Assembly (NCBI RefSeq): GCF_000006405.1
Contig: NW_003208908.1
Span: 50,087 to 114,086 of the forward strand
From: Perkinsus marinus ATCC 50983
Lineage: Eukaryota; Perkinsozoa; Perkinsida; Perkinsidae
Direction of reading: 5' to 3'
Length of the DNA stretch: 64,000 nucleotides
Position numbers and translations under genes: made by a program. Under the pieces are notes generated by a model. That model was not told the origin of the DNA. It ran no database searches and saw only the letters and a list, made by a program, of their open reading frames with translations. Shown here piece by piece: positions 12,046 through 22,006 of the stretch (position 1 is the stretch's first letter; each line of letters starts with the position of its first letter).

Positions 12046-13501
12046 ATGGCTCTATCCCTAAGTCGAAGGTGTCTGGGAGGCAATGCTGGCACTATAAGCT
12101 TCCGTAGCCGTGCTGGGTCTGCCGCACCGGCTTCTAAGGAACCGTCTGAAAAGATGAACATGTTTATGGCTATCAACTCTGCAATGACGGTCGCAATGGA
12201 GGAGAATCCGAAAACTGTGGTGTTCGGTGATCCATCCCATCTCCGAGTTGTATTGACGGAATTGTGGATCTGCAGGTGAGGACGTCGCTTTCGGAGGAGT
12301 CTTCCGCTGTACAGTCAACATGCGAGAGCGATTTGGCCCTGAACGAGTGTTCAACTCTCCGCTTACAGAGCAGGTGAGACTGTTGGCAGCGGTATTGACT
12401 GCTGGCTCGACGATTAGAATGCCGTAGGGTATCGCTGGATTTGCTTTCGGGATGGCCGCTACGGGAGGACACGATGTCATTGCTGAGATCCAATTCGCTG
12501 ACTACATATATCCAGCATTCGACCAAATCGTCAACGAAGGGGCTAAGTAAGACTTGTGCAACACTAGTGCATACTTCCGCACCGATTCGAGGTATCGCTA
12601 CCGCTCATCGGGTGCTTATCACGTTGGAGGTGTCACCTTCCGTGCTCCCTCTGGTGCGGTCGGTCATGGCGGGCTATATCACAGTCAGAGTGTTGAAGCT
12701 TTCTTCGCTCACTGCCCAGGGATCAAAGTCGGAACCGTTGTCCACAGAGACCTTTGGGCTGAGTGTGGTTTCAGGTTGCCATACCGCGTTCCGCACTACA
12801 GGCTAAAGGTCTACTCCTTGCGTGTATCAGAGATCGAAACCCATGCGTTTTCTTTGAACCCAAGGCCCTTTACAGAGCTAGCACTGACGATGTGCCGACT
12901 GGGGACTTCGAATTACCTCTGGGCGTAGCTGACATTGTTAAAGAGGGTACCAAGGACGAGTTCAATCCCTAGGACGCGAGTGCCGTCTTGCAGGATCTGA
13001 TATAACGGTTGTCGCCTGGGGCAATCAAGTTCATAGATGTATAGATGCTGCCGATATGGTCTCGAAGGAAGGTATATCAACAGAAGTGAGTTAATCTGCT
13101 ATCTCCCGATTCAAATGGTTCCGCTTGTCATAGGTGGTGGACCTGCAGACTATCATCCCCTGGGATCGCGAGGCAGTAGTGAATTCAGTCAAAAAGACTG
13201 GGAGATGTGTCATCGCCCACGAGGCGCCTCTGACTAACGGCTTTGGTATGGCATTGAGCATCAGGCTGGTCTTTCATCGTCACAAAAATCAAACATGGTG
13301 TGATGTCTCACGTGATCTGTTGTCATCCTATTAGGTGCCGAAATCGCGGCTAGGGTACAAGCCGATTGTTTCCTATCATTATTGGCTCCCGTTAGCCGCG
13401 TGACTGGCTTTGACACACCTTTTCCCCTGGCTTGGGAGGAGTTCTACGTGCCCAATAAACATCGTGTTGCCGATGCGATTAGAAGCACAGTCAATTTTTG
13501 A
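12046..13501 (+). CDS. BCKDHB: Branched-chain 2-oxoacid dehydrogenase E1 beta subunit
   Basis: Beta subunit of the thiamine-diphosphate E1 of the mitochondrial complex that oxidises the 2-oxoacids of Val, Leu and Ile. Exons start at 12046, 12276, 12428 and 12592, then four more, with introns mostly 40-60 nt (for example 12227-12275 and 12547-12591). The spliced frame gives a presequence ([12 protein letters not shown]), then [127 protein letters not shown] and a C terminus with [17 protein letters not shown]. This is the full family length and order. GGLYHSQ and FFEPK favour the branched-chain enzyme over pyruvate dehydrogenase E1 beta. It lies 220 bp downstream of the hydratase, same strand, same pathway. 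Confidence 0.94.
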
Positions 13502-13586
13502 AGGCGAAGGCCCTCCATGGAGTTTTCCGACATGAAGTGATATCGAGTTCAGAGTTTTGACTCAAAACTTTTGAAGGCATTTTACG

Positions 13587-14246
13587 TCAAACACGGGGGA
13601 AAGTTGTGATAGTAACTTCTGTGCCCTGGTTGGAACTCGATGATGTTCGAAAGAGCGAGTGAGAAGTTCCAATGAATTGATTCCCAGTTAGTCGATCGTC
13701 CTTAAGACGCCTCTTCGTAATGAGAATTTCGTCGATGAGGTTCTCGTCCAGGCCGAGTCCCACCATTGTCTCCTGGAAGCAATCAAAGTGATGATTCGTG
13801 ACATCGAGGCTCTTTGGGATTTGAGTTAGCTCTCGACCTTTAGAAAAACTCGGCAACTTTTCTCCCTCCACCGTTGTAGATCTTGGGACATCCGAGTAGC
13901 TCAACGAAAGACTAGTATCAGACCGCCTCGAATTATCTTCTATGTGGGGTCACCGAGGAAATGGTACTTTATGCGGGCATCAGCAAGCACTGTCATCTGT
14001 AATCACTACGATGTGTACAAAGACTGCGGGCCGCAGGATATTCACACAGAATATAGGTAGCTCGAGGCCCTCGAGCCGAGGGTGCCATCCCCCAACATCG
14101 TTGAATAGGTGATGAAGGCCTACAAGTTCATCATGCGTTTCAACCCGACAAACAACGGGACAGAGAATTGTCAATGCGATACAAGCACTCTGAATACCAA
14201 CGGGTTTGACATCCTTCACGCTGCTGATAGTGGCAGGCCCGCTCAC
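13587..14246 (-). CDS. Truncated (2-on-2) globin-like protein
   Basis: Short globin fold of the truncated haemoglobin family. Exon pieces read LFNDVGG, then (after an intron ending ttacag) MTVLADARIKYHFL, then FVELLGCPKIYNGRELTQ, then KSLDVTNHHFDCFQE, LGLDENLIDEIL and KRRLKDDRL. These match the family order: GG near the N terminus, VLADxR, the IYxGR turn, the L.(V/I)T..HFD helix and the final helix. The GRELTQ join needs a 34-nt GT-AG intron. At the position that normally holds the proximal His (F8), GRELTQIPKSL has Pro, so haem ligation may be lost or the join is wrong. The N-terminal exon and the tail after DDRL are uncertain. The upstream neighbour is divergent in function. Confidence 0.66.
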
Positions 14247-14707
14247 GCTCTACCACTCTTGATGGCACCCACAATGCTCAGCCGATCATCACCCTACTGA
14301 TGCGATCCCGACCCATCGGCGCTTACAACATGTCATATCGAGCTTTCACGTATAATGACGGATAATGATGTGCTCTATCTAGCTTAAATAGGTTTACTCT
14401 CCTCTCCAAAAGGCATCGTAGGATTGGTAGCACTCAACACCGTGTGGAGGTAACAATGAGAGAAAACGTTTAGAAGCGTTGACGCATCGAGCATGACTAC
14501 TGCCGAAATGAATCTGCGACACAGAACTGCTCAGAACTTTATCATAATTACTTCTTATCATCACAATCAAACTTAATCATAGTAATGCTATCGCGAGGCT
14601 CTAAGTCAACGATCTCGTTGGAAATGTCAAACTTGAGGAATGCCTCCCTCCATACTTGACCACAGAACTAATGTCTGCTGAACAACCTTGGGCCACAGAA
14701 TCCTGAA
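14247..14707. other. Intergenic stretch, nothing seen
   Basis: About 460 bases between the globin-like gene and the 3' end of the Yippee-domain gene. No long frame, repeat or RNA gene is visible. Confidence 0.5.
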
Positions 14708-16621
14708 TCATATCACAACAATATGAATGCCTAAGCTGCGGGTGAAATTTTTACTCGCTAATTTATCGTGAATGAGCATCTCGCACACATCACACAGACG
14801 AGAACCGTCGAAAGACTTACCCGTGTTTTCGGGAGGCCACATGTCAACACTTGAGCTCCTCGACTGCAAATTCTCTGCAGGAAGGCCGAGGATAGCACCA
14901 AGTTCATTTTTTATTCGAAGTCGGGATCTATCATCTCTTTCATTAACGTCCTCAGTCACATTGGCAACCGCTGTGACCAGCAATGATAACCTTCGCTCCA
15001 TGTTCTTGTCACCAGCTCCGACGCTTCTCGACCTGCGAAGGTGTGCCAAAGGATTGCTTCGACGAAGTCGCTCTATTGTCATGAGAATCCTGGACTCTTC
15101 CTCACGGTGAACCTCTGTCACTGTAGGCATGCGGCGTAGTTGAGCCGAGTCCAACGGGGCGGCAATGGTCCCGGGCGAGTCAATCCACTTCCGTCGGACT
15201 TCATACACCAGGGACCTCGCTTGGCGCACAGACAGAGCGTCCCCTCTATGAACGGGCGACAGAGAAATGCCACGAATGAGGCCCTCGAGGATGATGAGTT
15301 TATCATACCATGCGGCTTGCTCTAGAATACGACCAGGTTTAGCAGAGCTGGTGACCTTCGAAATGGCCTCAACAATGCCATCGTCGAGCAGCATCTGCAG
15401 TGTGTTACGTCTCTCACACGTCGAGTCCTCAGCAGTGACCACCCAAACCAGCATTCTTGCCAAACAACCAGATAGCTTCTCTTTATACCTCGTATTCTTT
15501 CCACAATCATTCTCGCTCACTAGTGGCACCGTCGCTGAGGAGGAGCTTTTGCCAGGGCGGTCACCAATGACGAATCGTAACGCGCGTTTGAGGAAGCCTT
15601 CACTGTGACTACGGACAACTGCTATTGGCTTGACCAATGACCAAGAAGCCCCAGACCACGCTGAAGCCTGCTCTTGCATCACATCATACAACAGACCAAC
15701 ACGAGGAATTGCAAAGTCAGCAGTGATCCGAAGAATTGCTTCAGCGGTAGCCCTTCTAGTTCTAGCGAGGCATCGGGTACAGATCTCATCGCTTGGACTA
15801 GGTTGTTCTTTCAGTGAGTACACCCCCCGCTGTGCCGACTTTCGGCAACATTCAGGGACATACAAGGCGGCTTGCTCGATGAGGAATTTGTTGGCCTTGA
15901 AGACGTTCGTGGGATCCATAGGCGCTAAGTACTTCTTCCCCACAGCCGAATTGCAAGTGCTGCACTTGACATCACACACGACATATCTTCCTGTTGTGAA
16001 GGTTGTAGTATATGCGAGCCTCTCCTCGACTATCATGGGATGCATGACCCAGTCAACGAGGAAAGCCGGTCCTCTTCCACCGTGATAATTGTCGCTTAGA
16101 ATAGCACAGTTCACAAGAACAGGCGTATGACATACCGCACAGTAGAAGACCATCGTATTAGGTAAGCCATTGTTTAGACCAACAGAGACACTTCGAATAC
16201 GATCACCACCAACAGCTTCATCAGGATCTTGGCTGCACAAAGCGATCTCACGTGCCTCAGGAGTTCGAATAGTCGCAGGGCGCATAAGATGCACCGACGG
16301 CAGCTGAGCGAGAGCTTCCATATACCGACTAAACCTCGACATGAAGAATTCCGAGGCGTCGGTCGTCTTAGAGATATCGTCAGGCGTGGTAACCATTCGG
16401 TGTAGTAGAAGTCGTATTCGTTGAAGCATGGCTCTATTGACCAACGCGAGGGCCATGAGCTCAAGAGGGGTGTCGAGGGCATACACCAAGACGATCTCAT
16501 CGATCACGTCTTGAGGAAGGTCTTCCCAACACAGACACCCTTTAGGCCGAGGTATACACAGAGGACTGTCGAAACCACTACAGCTGGTAGCGGTAGTAGA
16601 ATATGACGAGTTGGACATCAT
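14708..16621 (-). CDS. F-box-like/Yippee zinc-binding domain protein
   Basis: A single-exon protein of 637 residues. Residues about 30-75 (CWEDLPQDVIDEIVLVYAL and the Leu-rich stretch after it) look like an F-box helix bundle. Residues about 155-250 form a Yippee/Mis18-type zinc domain: FYCAVCHTPVLVN, SDNYHGGRGPAFLVDWV, TFTTGRYVVCDVKCSTC and GKKYL, with the two CxxC pairs that bind zinc. Next comes a Cys-rich piece (CCRKS, ICTRCLARTRR). The remaining 340 residues have no recognised domain and are partly Arg/Ser-rich. Known Yippee proteins are about 110-170 residues, so this is a large fusion. A role as a ubiquitin-ligase substrate receptor, by analogy with F-box and cereblon-type readers, is inference. 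The neighbour downstream is the globin-like gene. Confidence 0.72.
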   Translation of the reverse strand: MMSNSSYSTTATSCSGFDSPLCIPRPKGCLCWEDLPQDVIDEIVLVYALDTPLELMALALVNRAMLQRIRLLLHRMVTTPDDISKTTDASEFFMSRFSRYMEALAQLPSVHLMRPATIRTPEAREIALCSQDPDEAVGGDRIRSVSVGLNNGLPNTMVFYCAVCHTPVLVNCAILSDNYHGGRGPAFLVDWVMHPMIVEERLAYTTTFTTGRYVVCDVKCSTCNSAVGKKYLAPMDPTNVFKANKFLIEQAALYVPECCRKSAQRGVYSLKEQPSPSDEICTRCLARTRRATAEAILRITADFAIPRVGLLYDVMQEQASAWSGASWSLVKPIAVVRSHSEGFLKRALRFVIGDRPGKSSSSATVPLVSENDCGKNTRYKEKLSGCLARMLVWVVTAEDSTCERRNTLQMLLDDGIVEAISKVTSSAKPGRILEQAAWYDKLIILEGLIRGISLSPVHRGDALSVRQARSLVYEVRRKWIDSPGTIAAPLDSAQLRRMPTVTEVHREEESRILMTIERLRRSNPLAHLRRSRSVGAGDKNMERRLSLLVTAVANVTEDVNERDDRSRLRIKNELGAILGLPAENLQSRSSSVDMWPPENTGKSFDGSRLCDVCEMLIHDKLASKNFTRSLGIHIVVI

Positions 16622-16734
16622 TGAACTGTACTTAAATAGTCAGAGCTCCGTCTCACAGTTACGGTGACCCCTATGGCAACTTACAAACAAAAGCGACACT
16701 TTGTGGTGAACAACAGCAATCTCATGAGCACAGT

Positions 16735-17981
16735 TTAGTCCAAAGACTTCAATTGCATAATAAGTTCTCTTTGGCTTTCATTTATCACTTCAGGGAATTT
16801 AATGTTAAAATGAATGACCAAATCGCCAACACCTCCATCCTGTCGAGGTGCGCCTTTGCCTAAGAATCTTCTAGTGGTAGTGGCCGTCACCACTTCATCT
16901 ATCGGAAGCCTCAGAATTGCCCCCGATAGCAGGTCACGGACTTCCACATTCACACCGAGAAGGCAGTCCCAAACACAGACATCCTCATCATAATGGAGGT
17001 CACCAGAGCCCTCAGAACACAAGGTGAACCCGTCTTGAGGACCAAACCTCACAGTAACCAACAGTGGCCCCGGTCTGGAAGCCCCTGGCTCTTCAAGTCC
17101 CATGCCCTCATAGCGCATGACCGAACCATTGACGGTGCCAGGCGGAATAGAAACTTTAAGCTCACGGCCTTGATCTAGTTCTATCGTCTGACACACGGCC
17201 ATGCCCGGCGTTCAGGACACAAGCAGCTTGTTTACTTTGGTGACCCCTGCCACAGCCTCCCGTAGGGTAATGTCTAGCACACGGTTAGCGGCAGGGCCTT
17301 GGGACTCGGCTGCTGTTTTGATGCTCTCCTGCTTCTCACGTATGAGGTCAGCGAAAGGCGAGTACGAACCGAAGAAGGCCTCATAGACCTCCATAGCGTC
17401 GACCTTGACTGGAGAACCTAAAGGAGTGCTGATTCGTACTACAGTAAACAGAGGGCACCTTCCAAGACGGTCCCCGCAACGCCATAGAGGAGACCTTCAT
17501 GGCCGTATCGATCATAGACAAGTCGGCTTTGAGAATCATTCAGGACCGAATAGGCCTCCGCCGCTAGCTGGAATTGGGATGCGGCATGAACGCGTGAGCC
17601 TGAGGGACGGTGAGCTCTATGCTATCATGACGATGAAATCGACTTCAGGATAACTTCTACAGGAAATACTAAAGTCCAAGAATGAAAGTGGTTCTAGTGG
17701 TTGTAGAGTATCAGACGCCTCTCCGTACTTTCAGGATATTTGTCTGGGTGCCACTTGAGAGCAGAGAAGCGATAGCCATTGCATATTTCACCTAACATGA
17801 AGTCCTCGACCACACATGCCCGGCGTATCGAGGGGGTACTCTGGGAGGCCGCACGAGGCACATCTAGGACAGCGTAGTAGTCTGGTAGCTTCAAACTCCT
17901 GGTGCCGAAAGGGATATCCCCGACAGCTCCGACTAGCTCAGTCGAGAAAACCTCAGGTTGAGCCTCGGCAGAAATCGACAT
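16735..17981 (-). CDS. DnaJ/Hsp40 co-chaperone, zinc-finger-less type
   Basis: J-domain co-chaperone that stimulates Hsp70 ATPase. The J domain reads LPDYYAVLDVPRAASQ, then across a 48-nt intron SEICNGYRFSALKWHPDKYPE, with the HPD tripeptide intact, then FQLAAEAYSVLNDSQSRLVYD. A linker with FFGSYSPFADLI follows (DNAJB-like), then the client-binding part: LDITLREAVAGVTKVN, ELKVSIPPGTVNGSVMRYEGMG, PGPLLVTVRF, WDCLLGVNVEV and GDLVIHFNIKFP. No CxxCxGxG repeats are present, so it is class II. Introns are 33-50 nt; the one before TIELDQGRELK appears to be only 33 nt. I chose the Met at 17981 (MSISAEAQPE); 18014 is an in-frame alternative. Confidence 0.85.
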
Positions 17982-18590
17982 TATACAGTTGGACAGGCCT
18001 TGCCTCGAATTCACAATGCGAACTGATTGAACACCAAGGGCCCGTCACGCGCCACAAAATACAAGAGTCTATTTCGGGGAGACGAAGACTCCTGATAAAT
18101 TGTACAAGTGCATATACTGTGCCAGGAACCGTTACTGCACAATCACTTCTAAGTGGTTCGGTAAATCGATTAGGATTTCGCTGAACTCTGTGCCACGCTG
18201 TGCATCGCAGCAGTTGACTATTAGTATAGTCAACTCGGCTACCCTCAGTGAAGGTCCATCATCAACACGTAAACTACGTGCCAGTGAGGTTACGTGAAGC
18301 AACCGATGTGGCGAACTCGGCTGACCACTGGTTTGAATGCCTCTTATATAGGCTTAGCTGTGGAGAGGCAATAAGTGCTACTTGTGGTTGATATTACACG
18401 ACGTCTTCAAAACTACTAGAGAGGAGACAGGTGGGAGTTGAAGCCGTGGACAGACCGTCAGGACTCGCGTGTGCGGAAAGTGCAGAAAGCGCACGCCAAA
18501 GTGATCGATTTGACAACGTTGTTGCACGACTTGGCATTCTAGTACGTCTTTTCAGCTGACTCGTCAACTTACTACTGTTATAATAATCTC
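17982..18590. other. Intergenic stretch between divergent genes
   Basis: This is the shared upstream region of the DnaJ gene (minus) and the RRM gene (plus). No gene or clear promoter motif was recognised. Confidence 0.4.
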
Positions 18591-20682
18591 ATGAAAATGC
18601 AACCCGTCAGTGACAGTGCTGCGGTGACTACACCAACACTTTCCGGACAGTCCCCGACCAAGGGGGAGGACAGAAGGCGAAGGAGCTCTAGGAAAGCCAG
18701 TAACGATAAATTCGATAAGACCAATATGGAACCGGTAGAATACGTGGGAAGGCGCTACTAGCGCGAATAGATGGCATATACTTCCTTTGTTTTCAGCTCT
18801 CGCCAGACTCGTACCCCCGAGGGCATTCAGGGTCCCCACTAGCGTCGTATACTGTCCTGGTGACTCCACTCAATAGGCCCTGTAGGGCAGCATCATCCTC
18901 TATTGGTCACACCACCACAGCAGGGGGAGGGGGCTTTGGCTCACTATATGGCGGTAGTCCCAGTACCAGTGCTGGTCTGCCGTCTCCTCCTCATGTTAGA
19001 AGCATCTCCTTCAATGGTGCTAGCGAGGCTATGCATCATCATCACCATCAGGGAGGGTTAGTCCCTCCTGGTACTGGTAAAAGGTCAAATTCGAGGTCGG
19101 GCTTTCGTATTTTTTGCCGTGTGGATTGCCGTGCATCTCCTCAAAGACCGATCCCATCTAGAGAGGCCGTCTGTGATTACTTCAGCTACTTCGGTTCAAT
19201 TCTGGATTGCTATCTACCAGAGTCGGCCACCAACGTTGCATACGTATGCTTTGAAGACAGCCAGTCTCTTGAGGACGTCATGGCACAGGAGCGCCCTCAC
19301 GTTGTAGAGGGGACCCAACTCACCGTCACGAGGGCCCAACCTCGACCAGACTACTCGGTCAATACTGATAGAATATTTGTCAAACACGTGCCAGACAGTG
19401 CCACCAGATTGGATCTGCGTGCTTACTTCAATAACTTTGGTGAGGTCACGGACGTCTACATCCCGAAGGATAAAGCCACCGGTGCCCAGCGTCGCTTCGC
19501 CTTTGTCACATTCCGTGATGTACGCTCGGCTAGAGCGGCTCTAGGAGCGGGCACGCATGTGATACATGACCAAGAGGTTCAGGTTATGCCAGCTGAGGCC
19601 CGTCCACAGTCAACGTCAACTTCGACCTCGATGGTTGGTCATAGTTCCCCACACACTCGTCCATCTCCCGTGATGGAACCTTACAATCGAACTATAAGGA
19701 GCCAAACAGACTCTATGGTATTGCCCGCCTCTATAAGTGGCAGTACTACTTCTACGACTACTGGGAGGAGACCCTCGACACCGTTGGTGCCTCTTCTACC
19801 GGCACCTCGGTCCGATCGGTTCAATTCTATAGATGAGAGCTGTATCGAAACGGTCCCATCCTGGCAATATTCGCAGCCAACGAGGGCCGCAGAAGTGAAC
19901 AGAAATGAGCCCACGGACGATATGGGTGATGACGCCCACATGGTGTCTTTGGCGACGTCGGTTAGTCACCTACTGGACAGCAGTCCGAGTAGTATGGGAG
20001 GAGGCAGTGACGAAGAAGCTGGCAATCACAGCCCTGAGAAGCTGCTGAAGGAAAGCCTCAGGAGGACAGTGGATGTGGAGGATCAGGTGAGGCACTGAAG
20101 TGATCGATAGCGGCGTCGTTCTGTGCGTTATTGCCAGTGTTTGGTGGGACTCAGTTTCCTATGAATTCATATCAATTAGTAATTATAATAATGAAGTTCC
20201 ACTCGCTTTACGTGAAGTGGCGTGATACTCTGTGAAAAAGCGGATATCCGCGGTATGCAGTTGTTTGTGAAATATGTTTTTTACTAGTGTTTTCATATCA
20301 CGGGTGAAACTCCAATATACATCTACTACTACAGTGATTGAAGATGAATAGCATATTATTAATTCTGTGTGGTTGATTATACATAAAATAGGATTTATAA
20401 CTACTACATTGGAGTTGCACCCGTGGTATGAAAAAGACTAGTGAAAAATATATTTAACGACTACTGCAGAGCGCGAATATCGGGTTTCTTACCGCGTATC
20501 ACACCAAATGTAACACAGAGTAATCCTTTCAGGTTGCACGTCGGTCTCTGGAGTCACCCTTTGCCAATGCGATGTCACCGTTGTTGAGCTTTGAGGAATT
20601 TGTTCCGGCCCAACTGCCCCCTGCGGTCATTCGAGACGGTCACCAAACCCCAGCCGTGTCGAGATCGCCGTTCGTCCTGTAG
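18591..20682 (+). CDS. Two-RRM RNA-binding protein (hnRNP/DAZAP-like)
   Basis: RNA-binding protein of about 530 residues in three exons. Exon 1 (18591-18743) begins MKMQPVSDSAAVTTPT and is basic. After a 53-nt intron (18744-18796; an earlier in-frame donor at 18735 is possible) exon 2 carries a Gly/Ser-rich lead with a short His run, RRM1 (IFCRVDCRA to LTVTRAQ) and RRM2 (RIFVKHVPD for RNP2, RRFAFVTF for RNP1). RRM1 is divergent; RRM2 is canonical. A long Ser/Thr-rich tail follows. Exon 2 runs to 20086, where a donor (gtgagg) precedes an in-frame stop. Exon 3 (20533-20682) adds VARRSLESPFANAMSP to RSPFVL. The 446-nt second intron holds a foldback element. Likely a post-transcriptional regulator; target unknown. 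Confidence 0.84.
20208..20513. mobile_element. Foldback MITE-like element inside an intron
   Basis: About 306 bp with long terminal inverted repeats of roughly 110 bp, around 75-80% matched by eye. Left-arm landmarks are GGCGTGATAC, TTTTTTACTAGTG, TCACGGGTG and AACTCCAAT. Their reverse complements occur in the same order at the right end (ATTGGAGTT, CACCCGTGG, CACTAG variant, GTATCACACC). The ends appear to be TTAC...GTAA. No open frame and no clear target-site duplication were found. It fits a non-autonomous DNA transposon that sits in an intron of the RRM gene and is removed by splicing. Confidence 0.75.
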
Positions 20683-22006
20683 AAGTCGGCCCAGTCGACT
20701 TGGCACCATAGCCTCGGGTTGTTGTTTACTGATACACTGTCTTGTAGTGGTCTTTTGAGAGGGTATAGTAATAATTATAGTGGCAGTATATGTAACTACT
20801 GCTATGGTGGTTAATCATCGGAGGAGGAGTCTATTGTGATCATTTTCTGTCTCTATTATTGTTGAACTCTTACTACTACTACTGCTGCTGCTGTTATTGT
20901 TCTAAAACTATCATAAAACAAGAGACATAGTACTACTACTACTGCTACTCTACTTGGTCCTTTCATGTAGAAACTGTCCGGTCGATACGGTCGTATAGTA
21001 TTCAACTTTTTCGTCCATAGCTACGATTGATCATTGATGCCAAGATTTGTGGTCGGTTGAGATCGCAAGCCTCACTGATGTCCTACTGCTATTACTTCTA
21101 TTCCCATTACCACACTGTCTTCGTAGAATCTTTTCATTTTCGACTCGGCAGTGTTTGTTGAAAATCACTCCCTGTTTGAAAAATTCTGATGTGCGACACA
21201 TGCCCCTTTTTCTACGGTTCGGTACACATACTTGTTGTTCACTGGAGCTGCTATATTCCCGCTAAGTTTTTTTATCGCCGACGCTTTCAGTCTTTCATCG
21301 AGGAAAGCGTCTCGTACTCAGAAAGATGTTTGTATTTTGATGGTGCTGGCTGTCTGAAAATAGTCATCATCGTCAGTATACTCGCAGACGGTTGCGAGTC
21401 TTTCTTAAATGAGACTGATTACTGCTGTCGTCATAAATTCATTGTTAGTATCGTCAACGTGTATGCCGTCCCGGCATTGCTTTTGCCAGTTTTTCCTGTA
21501 ACCTTATTTCATGTATTATATATTGATGATTGACGGATGCCCATGGATGGGTCACGTGTGGGGTCGGTCGGTCTGGCGTGGTCGTGGTTGGTAGTGGTAG
21601 TAGGAGTAGTAAAATTTTATATACTGATTTCATATGGTTGGGAGGGAACAGTCTTGATCCTGTTGTCATTCGCTTCGGCAGGCTGCTCATATGGTATGGT
21701 TCCTATTCGCATCGGCTAGTCTATAATGTTATCGTATCCTTTTGTGTGGAAGGGCTATACTGAGTAGCCATCGGAGCAATAAAAGTGAACCATTTCTCGC
21801 AATCATATCTCACTCTGCGTCATTATCTTAGACAGTGTTTTGGTATTACCACAACGGTTTCGAAGTATCACCATATGCATTGCGTTAGATAGTTCACGAG
21901 GGAAGCACACAGCGTTGAAGACTGACGATGTCGTTGTCACGATGCAGCACGAGTGGTAACAGTGATGTAATTGCTATCGTATATGTTCAGAGTGTATTTC
22001 CTGATA
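20683..22006. other. Intergenic stretch with trinucleotide repeats
   Basis: About 1.3 kb with no supported gene. (TAC)n/(TGC)n runs lie near 20871-20893 and 20930-20948 with a T-rich surround. Open frames at 21047-21763 have no family likeness. Confidence 0.45.
20868..20950. repeat. TAC/TGC trinucleotide microsatellites
   Basis: Two short runs of ACT/TAC triplets followed by TGC triplets, about 35 bases apart, downstream of the RRM gene. Confidence 0.8.
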
